Source: Branchiostoma floridae
Taxonomy: Eukaryota; Chordata; Leptocardii; Amphioxiformes; Branchiostomatidae
Length of the DNA stretch: 64,000 nt
Reading direction: 5' to 3'
NCBI RefSeq assembly: GCF_000003815.2
Contig: NC_049997.1
Coordinates: 5,956,260-6,020,259, forward strand
Made by a program: the position numbers and the translations under genes. Position 1 is the stretch's first letter, and the number at the start of each line of letters is the position of its first letter. Of the stretch, positions 32,111 to 44,329 are shown in pieces. The notes beneath the pieces were generated by a model. The model was not told the DNA's origin, did not search any database, and was given only the letters and a program-made list of their open reading frames with translations.

Positions 32111-32756
32111 GTAGAAGATCTTGTTCCCAGTGTGAGTGGATCAAATCATTTCAGCTAGACGGTGTAGGAAATTTTCCCGAGCAGCCTACGTAACCCATGC
32201 TGCTTTGCCTATTCAGTCAGTGAAGTCAAGCTCGCTTAAGCTTGATGTTTCTGACTTAGGGAGAAGATCTAGAGATGCTGCAACAGTTATTGCTGTAAGC
32301 CTTGGTGCATCTTCATTATGTTAACATCATTTCAGACCCCACAAATTGAAAAAAAAAACTGCTTGCTAGAAAACAGTTTGCCTTTTATAAGTCTTGGGAT
32401 CCGTTTTAGTAATGACGTATTTACATGTAATGTTCTGTGCTTCACTGACTGACTCCAACACTCATTTTCATCAGAAGTTTGTGTCATGCTCGTTGCCTTG
32501 CATATCTTTTAAGTTGAAAATGACAAGACTGCTGAGATGGGTGGTGGGTTTCATTACCTATGGGTAATGAGGCGTGTGTGCCTTGCTAACGTTAGCATCT
32601 GACAATGACTTGATGCGATGTGCAAGCTCCATAGAGATATGCTGTTAGTTCTCAAGGGCTTTCATAACATTACATCTGAGGGAGTTTTGATATTCAGAAG
32701 TTCTCTTAGCTACTGTTGGGCAACAATTTGAAGCGAAAAGAGAATTGTGTAACACG
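32111..32756. other. No recognised feature
   Basis: A 62-codon frame at 32136-32324 and other short frames show no family signal. Confidence 0.3.
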
Positions 32757-32840
32757 TTTGATGAAGGTTAGAAATCCAGGTAATAAAATACACCAAAAAG
32801 AAGTTTCGAAAGCAACTGGATATGATTTGGGAAATGGTCA
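32757..32840 (+). mobile_element. Family D fragment
   Basis: TTGATGAAGGTTAGAAATCC, AGGTAATAAAATACACCAAA and AGCAACTGGATATGATTTGG, then GAAATGGTCAG. This is the reference order for an uninterrupted family D end, truncated before the hairpin. Confidence 0.65.
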
Positions 32841-33550
32841 GAATTGTGTAACAGTTTCCTTGTTTCACCATCATTATCATTTTGCAGTTGGCAAAATCTT
32901 GTTTCTTTGAAATTCATCATCAGAATTCATTGTTGTTGAACAGGATAAACCAAATCCTTGAAAAATCATATTATTAAATATTTCTGGTTGGCAAATCTTT
33001 TTCTAGTGTTTTTTTTTAGTTGGAAGGGGGTTACAGAACGTTTTAATGTTGTCAGCAGGATAAACCGCATTACTACCTGATTATCACCATTATGTTAAGC
33101 AAGTAAGAAAGCAAGCCTTAGGATTATTTATAGCCAGATGTTTTTTTGTTTTGTTTTTCTCTCCAAACACAGACAGTCATTTCCAATGGCTTTATTCCCC
33201 AACCAAAACTTGTTAAGTCTCTTCAGCATAATGATGAGTGAAACCTATACTTTGCCCTGTAGTAATCACAGCTCTTAAATGCTACTCCAAGCAATATTGG
33301 ATTCCTAAACGCACATCTCGTACAATCATTTTGCACCACTTATTCCCGAAAAGGTATACTTGAAGGTTTCATTTCCGTTAAACTCCCGGGAAGCCAGGTA
33401 ATAACACAGAAGGACTTGATGCTGAGAGTGCTAATTGTTATGTTGAGAGCCTTGGAAGGGAGTCAGATGTTCTACAATGATAACTTGAGAGGTAGAAAAA
33501 CAGAAATCTCACTGTTTCAATATCATTGAGTGGAACTTGCTGCCAACAAC
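32841..33550. other. No recognised feature
   Basis: No repeat structure or convincing frame seen. Confidence 0.3.
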
Positions 33551-33554
33551 TGCA

Positions 33555-34455
33555 GTAGATGATAGCTTTAAACAATGTTTGCAGCAAGATGACAGTGCAA
33601 AGGATAGGTGTTACTGGTATATGGAGTTCAGTGTAACCTACCAGCTGCATGCTACTTCCGAATGTTTCAATTGGCATCTGTCACAGTCTTTTTTAGTGTC
33701 ACAAGTCAGAACTTGGGAGCATGTTATACTGGTTCATAAAATTAAATAGAATAAAATGTTTGAATATTAAGAAGACAAGTCATCAACTGTTATGGCTGAA
33801 TGTCACTGAAATCATGTTGAAACATTCCTATGGTGTGACAACTGTCCCATTTCATAGTTCAAGGCAAAGCCACACTTTCAGACACCTTAAGGCAAAAAGA
33901 CAAATTATTTGAATTGTTTAACATTTAACATTTTAAGAGAACTCAATTTCAACAACTGGACAAACTTGGAGAACAAGTCCATACTAGTATTAAATTCCCA
34001 CGTATACCTTGGACCTAAAAAGGATGAAATCAATATATACTGAAGGTGGACTTACTTGTGTCAGCAGATGGGGAGTTACTCCAGGAGTAAGTCCACCCCT
34101 TTTTGCCATGTTTGAGAACTGTTGGTGATAGTTTTGGTGGACTATCGTCCAGAGTAAGGCCTTAACACCAATTTAGGCAGTAACTTGATATTCAGTCCTC
34201 CCTGCATGAGTAAGTCAATTTTGTGAAAAGAGGACTATAGTCCATGGTAAGTCGTTCATAAGTCCACAGTTTGCAATTAAACAATGCTAGGGCAAGATGT
34301 GTGTAAAGGATATATGTGTTATAGGTACATATAGTTTAGTGTAATGCATGGCTGAACATTTGAAGTCAGTGAATCATAATGTTCCTATATATAATAGTGA
34401 GACAAATTTCCCCTTTCATAGTTCAAGGCAAAGCCACACTTCCAGACACTGCCCA
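33555..34455. repeat. Diverged direct duplication, about 550-700 bp apart
   Basis: AAAGGATAGGTGTTACTGGT and CATTTCATAGTTCAAGGCAA-AGCCACACTTTCAGACAC (33600-33890) correspond to AAAGGATATATGTGTTATAG and CTTTCATAGTTCAAGGCAA-AGCCACACTTCCAGACAC (34304-34450). Between them a small inverted pair GGTGGACTTACT/AGTAAGTCCACC occurs at about 34045-34098. Confidence 0.65.
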
Positions 34456-34469
34456 TTATTTCTGCTTCT

Positions 34470-34765
34470 CCAGACAGTGGAGGACAGTAGGAGGACATTT
34501 GACACCCTCTGAGCGTGCAGAAAACTCGCAGGGTCCAATCTGGAACTAAATTTGAGGAATCGTCTCTTGAGAAAAGCGACCCGCGTTGGGGAGACCCCGT
34601 TCACAGGTCACCGGGGGAACACAATCCTCCGGCAATTTCAATTTCATGCCAACGCGGCCTGTTGTAGAAGTATTCCCAAGGTTGGCGAGGATTTGGTCGC
34701 GACTTTTGTATCGGGCTTCCGGTTCGACGAGCCCTGAGACACCTCGCCGGGCCCGTAATAGAGAG
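34470..34765. other. CpG-richer repeat-poor segment, candidate conserved non-coding element or exon
   Basis: GCGACCCGCGTTGGGGAGAC, CAGGTCACCGGGGGAACACA and GGTTCGACGAGCCCTGAGAC stand out from the AT-rich surroundings. Three overlapping frames of 60-61 codons or more on plus and 94-144 codons on minus are open at once, so reading frame is not informative. No splice pair clearly brackets any of them. Confidence 0.3.
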
Positions 34766-34894
34766 TGATGCGTGTGTGTGATGGAAGGGATAGAGGGGGA
34801 AATTTGAACTGGCAGAGGCAAAACTGCGCTGATTGTGTGGCCCTGAGGTGCACTGGTGCACCTGCTGACCATGAAATGTGGTATAAAGGCTGTT

Positions 34895-35455
34895 GTGACC
34901 TGATTGTGCACGTATAGACATGCCTCATCCTTTGTAAATTTGTGTGTTTGAAAGTCAGTCAGTGAAACAAACGTGAACATGCGTCTTGCGTTGGATGTGA
35001 AATTGTAACTTTCAACACAAATAACTTTAACATAAATCAGAAAGGGTGTTTTGACACCATTGTAGACATGGTTCTTCCTTTGTACATTTGTGTTTGAAAG
35101 TCAGTCAGTGAAACAAATATGAACATACATTTTAAGTTGGATTTGAAATTACAACTTTTCAACACAAAGAAGTTTATTTGACATTATAATCAAATTTTCA
35201 AAAAGGGTGTTTTGACACCATTGTAGACATGGTTTGTGTGTTTGAAAGTCAGTCAATGAAGCTAAATGTGAAGTTCATTTTGAGTTGGATTTGAAATTGT
35301 AACCTTCAACTCAAAAAACTTTGACATTATAATCAAATTTTTAAAAAAGGGTGTTTTGACCTGATTGTTTACATGCTTCATGTGTTTAAAAGTCATGAAC
35401 ATACATGTCATTTAAAATTGTACTTTCAACACACAAAGAACTTCTGCCAAAGTTT
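34895..35455. repeat. Four tandem copies, about 145-bp unit
   Basis: TTTGAAAGTCAGTCAGTGAA recurs at about 34947, 35092 and 35241 (variant), and a shortened TTTAAAAGTCATGAAC lies near 35385. Each is followed by GTTGGATTTGAAATTG and AAAGGGTGTTTTGACACC segments. Confidence 0.88.
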
Positions 35456-35540
35456 GGGAAAGGCACTTAACACAACGTTCCTCACTTAACTCAGGTGTAA
35501 ATGAGTACCTAGCTATGGCTAGTGGCAGTGACAGGCCTTT
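35450..35540 (+). mobile_element. SINE body fragment (GGGAAAGGCACTT)
   Basis: TTTGGGAAAGGCACTTAACA, CGTTCCTCACTTAACTCAGG and TGTAAATGAGTACCTAGCTA form a segment common in invertebrate tRNA-derived SINEs as I recall. The 49004 element shares CTTGGGAAAGGCACTTTTG. Neither head nor tail is present. Confidence 0.5.
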
Positions 35541-35559
35541 GTGGCAGTTGCAGACCTTA

Positions 35560-36065
35560 GGGGCATGATGCACCCGCTATACACGAGTCAGGGGTAGGAG
35601 AAGTCGGCCTTACATCTTTGGTCGGTAGTCCTCCTGGGAGACGGAAACTCCAAATAACCTGTATCTGCTGGGACTGTCACGTCTTGCACGTGGCATGCAG
35701 TTCTTGTCCCTATGGGACTTAGTGTACCAGTAGAGTAGAGGGTGGAGAAAGAGGTACACACCCCTCCTTCACCTTAGAACGTCATGTGTAGGCTAACCTC
35801 GTCTGCCCACCATTGTCTGGGGAGACAGATGGATGCCAACCAACCAACCAACCAAACTGTTCCAGACAATAGTCTGGAGGAAGAGTCTACCTCGCGATGA
35901 TTAAGTTCTTGTCCCTGTGGGACTTAGTGTACCAGTAGAATAGAGGGTGGAGAAAGAGGTACACACCCCTCCTTCACCTTAAAAAGTCATGTGTAGGCTA
36001 ACCAACCTTACCTGCCCACCATTGTCTTCCGAGACAGATGGATGCCAACCAACCAACCGATCAAA
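35560..36065. repeat. Dispersed repeat family A with an internal tandem duplication
   Basis: GGGGCATGATGCACCCGC, GGTAGTCCTCCTGGGAGACG and the downstream part are as at 2605. The segment from GTTCTTGTCCCTATGGGACT to GGAAGAGTCTACCTCGCGAT (35701-35900) is repeated at about 35907-36105. Each copy ends in a (CCAA)n run. Confidence 0.85.
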
Positions 36066-36105
36066 CTGTTCCAGACAATAGTCTGGAGGAAGAGTCTACC
36101 CCGCG

Positions 36106-36985
36106 ATGATTTGTGTCTTGGATTTATGTCTTCCTCCTCTCCAGAGGCAGCTTTAATCAAGATACAACAAGGGTTGGGCTTCTTGAAGACTTTTGTGTTG
36201 TCGGTGTGATGCATCGGTGCAGGGCACATGGAAGGAAAAGAGTTTCTGCTAAGGGCATGTTGATTTGATTATATGGATGACATCCTCTGGTCTATTTGGC
36301 ATGAATGTTTTTGACCAATGTGCAGTGGAACAAACAAGTTTAGTTCTTGTCTTTGTAATTTTCTACAGGATTATCAATGGTTTTGACCACAATGCACTAC
36401 AGACCTGTTTAGTTCTTGTCTTAAAGTTTGTTATTTTCTACAGAATTTTCTAAGAGGATGTGGTACTAGTTTTGATATGTGAAAAGATACATGAAAACTA
36501 GCTGAACATGATCTTGCCTAACAAGATAAAGATGCTTAAACCAGAACAAACTTAAAGTCAGAGGAATTCAACTGTACACATCTCATAAGCTTGTTAAACA
36601 ACAAAACTCTTCAGCAGCGTGTAACAGGCTTGACTTGTTAACTCAGGGTGGCAACACACGTGCAAAATCCATCCACAACATCATCAACACAGACATGACA
36701 GCCTGTGTCATGTAAAATTTATCCGTCTACTGCCAAATTTGCACCCAAACTGAGAAATAGGGATTGCTAAGCCCTTTAATGTCAGAGAAGTTCAGCTGTA
36801 CACATCTCATAAGCTTGTTAAACAACAAGTTTGTGTACCAACCTTGACCCATTGTAGCTAAACCTGTGCAAAATCCATCCACAACATCATCAACACAGAC
36901 ATGACTAAGCCAGTGTCATGTAAAATTTATCCGTCTACTGCCAAATTTGCGACCAAGCCTGATAAACGAGGAACGCTAAGCCACG
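36106..36985. repeat. Two direct duplications (about 95 bp and about 225 bp)
   Basis: GTTTAGTTCTTGTCTTTGTA and GTTTAGTTCTTGTCTTAAAG, each followed by TTTTCTACAG, occur at 36338 and 36408. A longer pair (CTGTACACATCTCATAAGCT, GCAAAATCCATCCACAACAT, CATCAACACAGACATGAC, TTTATCCGTCTACTGCC) occupies about 36550-36775 and 36780-36985. No coding frame is shared by both copies. Confidence 0.8.
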
Positions 36986-38095
36986 TGTCAAGTCTATTTG
37001 CTGTTGTTTTTGACCGAACTCCAGCTGTGCTCGAGTCAGAGAGCTGCGTAATGAACAAGTTTCGTCTCCTCCCTGTCAGAATAGATCTAGAGCATGCTGC
37101 ATTAAGGATAGACACAGGCCAGACTTTTCAATTGGTAATGTGATTAGTCCGACAGTGATTGATGGAGTGTCTTCTTACATCCTTAATCATTTCAGAGTCT
37201 GTGTAAAAGTGCACTCAACGGCTGAATGTACATGTGGCAGGGTACATTTGATTGTGTCCTGTTTAAAAAGACTTGTAAATAGCGCACGTCAAACATCAGC
37301 AAGAGACAAAACATGTTCACATTAGAACCCAACAAGGGTCCAAAACTACACTTATACCAGTTATAAATATCGTGAGCATAGCATGCCCAGAACACGATAT
37401 ATCAAATCAAAATTACTGTACTTTTAAAAAAGCCACTATGACGTCCGTTATCGAACTTGCCTTTTAAGTTTTATTTTGCTGACCCCTACCCACCTACTAA
37501 ATATCCTAAAGATGCATCCACAACTACCACTAAAAGATAATCTGCCCATAGACACAGTCATACACAAATAGCACCGAAAACACTATATCAAACCTTCTTT
37601 GTGAAGTTGATGATGATTTCAACCCTAGATAGCAGTCCTCAGAGACTCATTAAGACTGATGGCTATGCAAAACAAGATTAATGCGGCTAATTGTTCTCCT
37701 TTTTTCAGGATGTCAAAAATACCATTGTTATCTCTGACTTGATCTCTTTCTCTTGACATATGGGGTACTTAAGAATGATCCTATCATGGACATCTAAGGT
37801 CCATAAGTACATGGTAAGGTTTGCTAGTTTTCAATTACTGTTATCAGGTCATATGGAATTTCTGGAAAAAGATCTTCATTTAGGTACTTTGAAATTGCCT
37901 TTAACTTTGGCATGGGGGTTTTCAAATGAAGTTGTTCCATAGTTTATTAGACTAAGTCTATGCCATACAAGCATGTAGTTTATCAATTTTAGTAGGCTTC
38001 TTCATGAGTGCATTCTATTTTACCATAGATCGTCATCTCAGTTGTACATGTAAATATGTACTATTTTGTTGCCTCTGTTTTTTTCTTGATGAAGG
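36986..38095. other. No recognised feature
   Basis: Short frames only (for example 62 codons on minus at 36927-37115). No repeats, no terminal repeats and no recognised domain. Confidence 0.35.
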
Positions 38096-38099
38096 GGCT

Positions 38100-38985
38100 A
38101 CAAAAAACTGTCTAAGATTAAATACAATTAATAAATTGTGGGATTTAACAAAATCTTAAAGCTAAGGGAGCAACTACATGTATCACCAAAAAAACTAACT
38201 TTGTTTTAAAATGTCTGTGAACCTCTGAGACAACCCAGAACCTCTAGGTTACCCAGAAGTCTCCAAGATTAAATAAGTAGTTGAACGATGAGATGAAACA
38301 AAATTTTAAAGCTAAGGGAGCAACGGTCACCAAAGAAACTAACTTTGTTCTTAAATGTCTACAAACCTCTGAGACAACCTGCTAAATGAACATGCTCATT
38401 TCCCCGGCAGCACCTCATCAAGAAAACAATGTCAAAAGTGAATACATAAATACATAAATAAACGATGAGATTTACCAAATTTTTAAGCTAAGGGAGCAAC
38501 TATCCCCAAGGAAACTAATTTTGTTCTAAAATGTATACGAACCTCTGAGACGACCCCCGAACTGAACATGCTCATTTCCCTGGCAGCACCTCATCAAGAA
38601 AACAATGTCATAGATTGAATACATAAGTATTAAATAAACGATGAGATTTACCGAATTTTTCAGCTAACTATCACCAAAGAAACTAATTTTGTTCTAAAAT
38701 GTCTACAAACCTCTGAGACGATCCCCTAACCGAACGTGTTCATTTCTCTGGTATTGTTCATTTCAGATGGAACAGAGATTGAGCAACTATCACCAATGAA
38801 AGTAATTTTGTTTTAAAAACCTCTGAGACAACCCCCTAACCGAACGTGTTAATTTCCCCGTTATTGTTCACTTCACATAGAGCAAAGCTCAAATAACTAT
38901 CACCAAAGACACTAATTTTGTTCTAAGATGTCTACAAACCTCTGAGACGATCCCCCCTAACCAAACATGTTCATTTCGCTGGTAG
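38100..38985. repeat. Six tandem copies, 110-180-bp unit
   Basis: AACCTCTGAGACAAC or AACCTCTGAGACGA recurs near 38220, 38364, 38540, 38708, 38818 and 38937. Each copy carries ACTAATTTTGTTCTAAAATG and, when complete, CATGCTCATTTCCCTGGCAG and CACCTCATCAAGAAAACAAT. Confidence 0.88.
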
Positions 38986-38989
38986 CACC

Positions 38990-39360
38990 TATGCCCGTCA
39001 TCAGGAAAACAGCGCCCATGCCGTCTGACAGCGTGATTAAGTCTCCGTAAGTGTTAAAGCTATACCCAGGTGTCCCTCCGGGCCTGTTGTCAGGTGCTAT
39101 ATTGCAGGGAAGTCTTTGAAGATATGCTAACGTAATTCTTCTTGGGCTAAACTGCCTTACAAAGGTATTGCTTTAGGGCCGCCGTTCGTTGACGGCACCA
39201 TTCTCCTTCCCAGCTGTCATAGACCGAATATTGTGTGGAATTTGTGTTCCTTTTGGGACGCCTTGGATCCGAGGCAATCTTTGATGTCGTGGAGATTGTG
39301 CTTTGGAATTGCTCAGAGCGTTCCTGATACTTTATGTCTATTACGTTGAAACCTGAGGGA
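38990..39360. other. Repeat-poor GC-richer segment, candidate conserved non-coding element
   Basis: CAGCGCCCATGCCGTCTGAC, CAGGTGTCCCTCCGGGCCTG, GGGCCGCCGTTCGTTGACGG and GGACGCCTTGGATCCGAGGC occur once and directly follow the tandem array. Function unknown. Confidence 0.28.
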
Positions 39361-39710
39361 CCAAGGTGAATATCCTGTACCTGCCTTTGAGACGAACAGA
39401 GCTGGCAAAACTTTTTCTAGTTCAACATTGAAAGGGGAGTCAGGGAGGCCATCTGAGTGGATCTACAACTCCACCTGAAACCGGAAGTGAGGACTTTGTG
39501 TAGAACTCTCCAGTTCATGGGACTCCGCTTTGCATCACAAAAGACAGTAACTTTTTCCATGTTATTGTCTTACCATAGGGAACCACGCAAACATGCTTTA
39601 TATTTGAGTGATATTTGAATACAATCCTTAGTAGTTCGTGAATTGACATGTTCAACCATTTTTTTTCTTAAGTTTGCTGTACCTGTGTTGTTATGCCAGT
39701 TCAATTTAGT
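39361..39710. other. No recognised feature
   Basis: Nothing repeated or protein-like noted. Confidence 0.3.
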
Positions 39711-39765
39711 GACGCTGAAGAAGAGTGATGGATGTCACTCGATACGTCCAGAAGTACATCTCCAT
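39711..39765 (+). other. Hammerhead-like hairpin motif, site 2
   Basis: CTGAAGAA (39715-39722), GAGTGA (39723-39728), a TGGATG loop, TCACTC (39735-39740), then GATACGTCCAGAAGTAC. The helix is perfect; GATAC replaces GAAAC. The minus-strand copy at 51771-51805 is the same family. Confidence 0.45.
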
Positions 39766-40014
39766 TTGTTTATCCAGTTGTAGATATTGAGTTGTATTTG
39801 AGTATAGTTTCACATTACTTCACACATATGAGTTGGACTGTTTTCAATCTTTCTGCCAATCTGAAAGGTATCAGCTATCAAATGTCATCCATTGCTCCTT
39901 ACCTGCAAGCTTAAAATGCAAATAACATGTCTATCACCTATTAAACTATCAGATGCTGAAACATCAGAAAAGAAAGGGGTATGGCCTTGTAGCAATTTGA
40001 ATTGCAAAGCTATT
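39766..40014. other. No recognised feature
   Basis: Possibly the body of the element that carries hairpin site 2 (TTGTATTTGAGTATAG is shared with the 51.7-kb copy as GTATTTGAATATAG on minus). Otherwise nothing noted. Confidence 0.3.
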
Positions 40015-42810
40015 TGCTCAAATATGTGTGTCTAGGATCAACAAATTGCGATGGTTCTGAATGTCATCCATCCTCATGTTATTCAAAGGTGAAAAGTCAC
40101 CCAAATGTATCCAAAACTGTCTAGTATATACAAATCTTTTTTGACACGACAAAAAGCACAGCGGCTTTCGTAAGGTCTACATGTATAACAACTACTTACA
40201 GTACAACTAAACACACATATATCAGGATGTCTATAAATCAGCATATAGGGACTAGCATATACATGCCTTTACTGATTCATAAGTAGACTACAATACAGGT
40301 TAGTGAATAAGAATATCAAAAATTGTGTGTCAAGGAAGTACAAAATGTAATATTAATGGTTTGAAATGTCATAGCCTTGCTGCCTTGCTTATATACTCTT
40401 ATCGGAACTTGCTAAAAACATGTCTGCTTTGAATGAAACTGCAATACATGTATGTACAGGTCAGTGAATGTAGATATCAAACCATGATCAACTAAAAAAA
40501 TCTGTGTCAAGGAACTACAGACTGTACAGGTAGTATTGATGTTAGTCAATGTCATAACCCTTCTGTTATTGAAAGGTAGGAAGGAACTCAAGCTTACAAG
40601 AAACTATCTAAATGCATGTCTGCTCTGACTGTGACTCTATTACTGATCAGGGAATTGAAATATCAAACTCAAGAATATAAAAAAATACAATAATTGGAAT
40701 ATTGATGGTTTGGAAAGTCATATTAACCTTTTTATCGACATGTAACTGAAATTTAAAGAGCTACGTTTGTACCTAAGCCGATCACAAGTGTCTGGATAGT
40801 GACATTGTCTACTTTGCATTTGACTCCAATACAGGTCAGTAAGTGGAGACATCAAACATGACCTATTGAAAATGTGTGTTACAGAATGCCATAACCTTGC
40901 TGTCCTCTTGATTTTGGGAGGCAAAAAGTCATCCAGGCTTATCCAGTCTGTCTGTGTGTTTTGACTGAGACTACAGTACAGGTCAGTGAGTGTAATATGT
41001 GCCAAAGATCTATGAATTGTAACATTGCTATTACTTTTAAGGTCAGAACTTTTTTCTCCTTGTGTTATTGGAAGGAAAGAAGTCATTCTTTCTTATTCAG
41101 AGATGTCTAGTTACTTCTATGCTTTGAATTAGGACTCAGTGAATTTAGAAAGACATTCTTTCTTATTCAGAACTGTTTTGTTACATCAGTGCTTTGAATA
41201 AGACTCCAATACAGGTCAGTGAATGTATTATGTGTCAAGGATCTATAAATTATAACATTTCTATCTTTTAAGGTCAGAATTTTTTTCTTCTCATGTTATT
41301 GGAAGGAAAGAAGTCATTCTTCCTTATTCAGAGCTGTCTAGTGACATCTATGCTTTAGATAAAACTCTGATACAGGTCAGTGAATATATTATGTGTCAAG
41401 GATCTATGAATTGTAACATTGCTAACTTTTAAGGTCATTGCCTTTTTTCTTCTCATGTTATTGGAAGGAATGAAGTCATTCTTTCTTATTCAGAACTGTC
41501 TAGTTACCTCTATGCTTTGAATTAGACTCTGATACAGGTCAATGAATTTAGAAAGAAGACATTCTTTCAGAACTGTCTTGTTACCTCAGTGTACTTTAGA
41601 TAAGACTTCAATACACGTCAGTGAATCATCAAAACATGATCTACTGAAGAAATGTGTGTCATCCGTCTACAAATTGCAATATTGGTATTTCAGAAATGTT
41701 GTGACCTTTTTGTCCTCATGTTATTGGAAAGCGAAATGTCGCCTGAGCTTATCAGAAATGCGAATCCAATTCAGGACTCACTGAATGGAAAAATCAAATG
41801 TGTGTCAACTGTCTACAAAATTCAACTATTGATGGCTCTAAATGTCATAACCCGTTTCTACTAAGATGTTATTGGAGGGTAAGAAGTTATTCTAGCTTAT
41901 CGATGACTGTCTCGGTTTACATGTCTGGTCAAAATGAGACTTCAGTTCAGGTCAGTGGATATTGACTTCAAAGGAGTCGACTCTCCTTTTGCCAGTCACC
42001 ATGGAGGCTCAGTCTTCTTTTTTGGGTTTATCAGACAAAAATGTCTCCAGGCCTTGTCAAAGCTGTCTGGGTCAGGGATCGTGCATAGCAGAAAGGAGGG
42101 CAAATTTCTGGTATCAAAGGAAGAGCCAAGTTTGCATTTTAATGGGTGACCTTTTAGTCTAGATCTGGTCTGTAAGAAATTTCAGAGCAAGCTCTATCTG
42201 TGGTGGAAGGCAAGGGTGTATATGCATGATATCAATAGAATACAGTAAGCTACGATCTCTTTGAATAGCTTCAATAGAGAATATGACCCATCTGAGAATG
42301 TTCCTCATTTGATAAGAGTAATGCACTTTCTAAGGGGAGGGGTATTACAATAGAGGTCAGTGAGTGTAGACTTCAAAGCAATAAAGTTGTCTACTGATGG
42401 TCAGCGCGTCTCGTTTCTGGGGTGTACTGGGAAGAATATCCATCAAAGGGTTTTTACAACTGTCAAAGCTGTCTGAGCCAGCTTAAAGGAGGTAGGGAAA
42501 ATGCTAAACGACATCAGAGTGAAAAGTGGGTTTGTATTAATGTGGAAAACTTCTATTCCTTTTGGATAAACTATGGTATCAACGGATAATAAAGGATGTA
42601 AGTGGCAAGGGTTGGTGCATTTTCTATGTTGTACGAGGACATTTATCTATGAATCACAGAGCCCCTGTCTGGGGTGTATTGAGAGAAAATCTTTACCAGA
42701 GTCGATACAAAAACAGTCTAAGCAGGTTAGATCATTGACTCTGCCAATAGAAAGGATGGGCAAATGTCTGGAAGATTATGCCATGCTTTTATATAAATGG
42801 AATGCCTAAT
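40015..42810. repeat. Long diverged tandem array, 150-200-bp unit, about a dozen copies
   Basis: AATACAGGTCAGTGAATG-type anchors recur near 40296, 40457, 40831, 40979, 41211, 41372, 41535, 41949 and 42353. They alternate with GTGTCAAGGATCTATGAATT, ATTGGAAGGAAAGAAGTCAT and CTTATTCAGAACTGTCTAG segments. The central part (41.05-41.55 kb) is most homogeneous. The right part, with GGGTGTACTGGGAAGAATAT and CAAAGCTGTCTGAGCC, is most diverged. Frames within it are not conserved between copies. Confidence 0.85.
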
Positions 42811-43029
42811 GTTCAAGTTGTCATGGCTAACAACTGTGCAAATTTTCCAATAGAAAAGTTAGCCTTTAATTTTTAAGAAATTGAAGTTTAATTTCTGGTT
42901 TGACAAACTTCTGTAGACCACATTCACATGTCTCATAGATTTAGAAAAAGTAAGTATGTTCTCATTCAGAATGGCATGCATGTACCCTCAAGAGACAGTC
43001 TAAGAATGCCTAGGGGTTATCTAAAAGTG
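42811..43029. other. No recognised feature
   Basis: AT-rich spacer between two repeat blocks. Confidence 0.3.
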
Positions 43030-43460
43030 AGTTAAACTGTAACAGATTTTTTTGGCAGAACCAACCAGATTTAGGGTGGGTGGTGCTTTCTCCATAAACA
43101 TTCATCTGATTGTGCATTATCTCTAACTTTTCATCCTCCACCAACTGAAGGTGGTAACTTCACTTACGCTTCCATGTTGGTGCCACCAGTACAATTATCC
43201 AACTAGTTTGACTTCTACAACTGTTGCAATCACAACTACCTGTATACCTGTTACCGGTATAGTGTCATTTCTACAATCATTAGCCTACAACACAACATGT
43301 TTACCCGTTTTGGTACTTTCTTGTCATTTGAAACACTTGATTTAAGGGATTACAAACTGTTTTTTTCTGGCAGAACCTTCCAGTGTGGGTGGTGCTTTCT
43401 CCATAAACATTCATCTGATTGTGCGTTTGTTATCTCTAACATTTCATCCTCTTCCATTTT
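43030..43460. repeat. Direct duplication, about 310 bp apart
   Basis: GGGTGGGTGGTGCTTTCTCC, ATAAACATTCATCTGATTGT and ATCTCTAACTTTTCATCCTC occur at about 43074-43140 and again at about 43384-43452. The spacer 43150-43250 takes part in the inverted duplication described at 47087-47660. Confidence 0.85.
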
Positions 43461-43529
43461 CCATGGTCTGACATGAAAGTGCCTACAGCGAACTCCATGC
43501 ATTATTCTGGCCTCCTTTAAGATTATATT

Positions 43530-44260
43530 TGTATGTCAGTGTTGAAAAGAGCAAAGGGCACTTTGTCATTTCTACCATTATCTTCGTGTCAGCATCAGCG
43601 AAAGAGAAAGCCTGCGTGTCTGCGGTTGATTCTTAGGCTGTTCTTAGTTTGTCACACTATGAATGCTCCAAACTTTTATCTACATAAGGCCACAGTAATT
43701 CAACTTATTGGTCCTCGGATTTTAGAAAATAACAATTCTATGGATGACATCCTCTGCAGACCTAAAAAATAATGAGACAGGGAAAAAAAGAAACAAGATG
43801 GGTAAAAAAGTCAAAATGGCTAAATTTTGAAAAAAAGACATCATAAACATTGTAACAAGAATTGAAGCGACAAAACATGGTATCCACATCACAGCCATTC
43901 ATTCCCATATTGAAGATCTAGGGGTGCACTAGTGTAGTAAAAGTGACACTAGTGTGGTAGATTGGTAACATTTGCTAGATTGGAATCTTCACTTATGACT
44001 TCCATATTGGTGCCAACTAGTTTCACTTGAAAAGAGCAAAGGGCAGTTTATCATTTCTTCCATTATCTTCGTGTCAGCATCAGCAAAGAGAAAGCCTGCG
44101 TGTCCGCGGTTAATTCTTAGGCTGTTCTTAGTTTGTCACACTCTGAATATTCCTTTGAGCTGCTCCAAACTTTTATCTTCTCAAGACCACAGCAATTTAA
44201 TCTATTGGTTTTCGGATTTAATTTAGAAAAAATAACAATTAGCTGTAAAAGCATTATGAA
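43530..44260. repeat. Direct duplication, about 500 bp apart
   Basis: TTGAAAAGAGCAAAGGGCAC, ATTATCTTCGTGTCAGCATC, GAAAGCCTGCGTGTCTGCGG and CTTAGGCTGTTCTTAGTTTG (43541-43660) recur at 44027-44145 with few changes. The two copies are better preserved than neighbouring duplications, and the shared part is GC-richer. Confidence 0.88.
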
Positions 44261-44329
44261 AACGATGCCAGATGACCAGGTTTATGCCTTGGTGTGCTCA
44301 AATTTATGAAGTGAATACATTTACATTCA

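Noticed and set aside
34546-34980. 144-codon minus-strand gene
   Set aside because: Several frames on both strands are open at once in a GC-richer patch. No domain, no splice pair, and the 5' end runs into the 145-bp tandem array.
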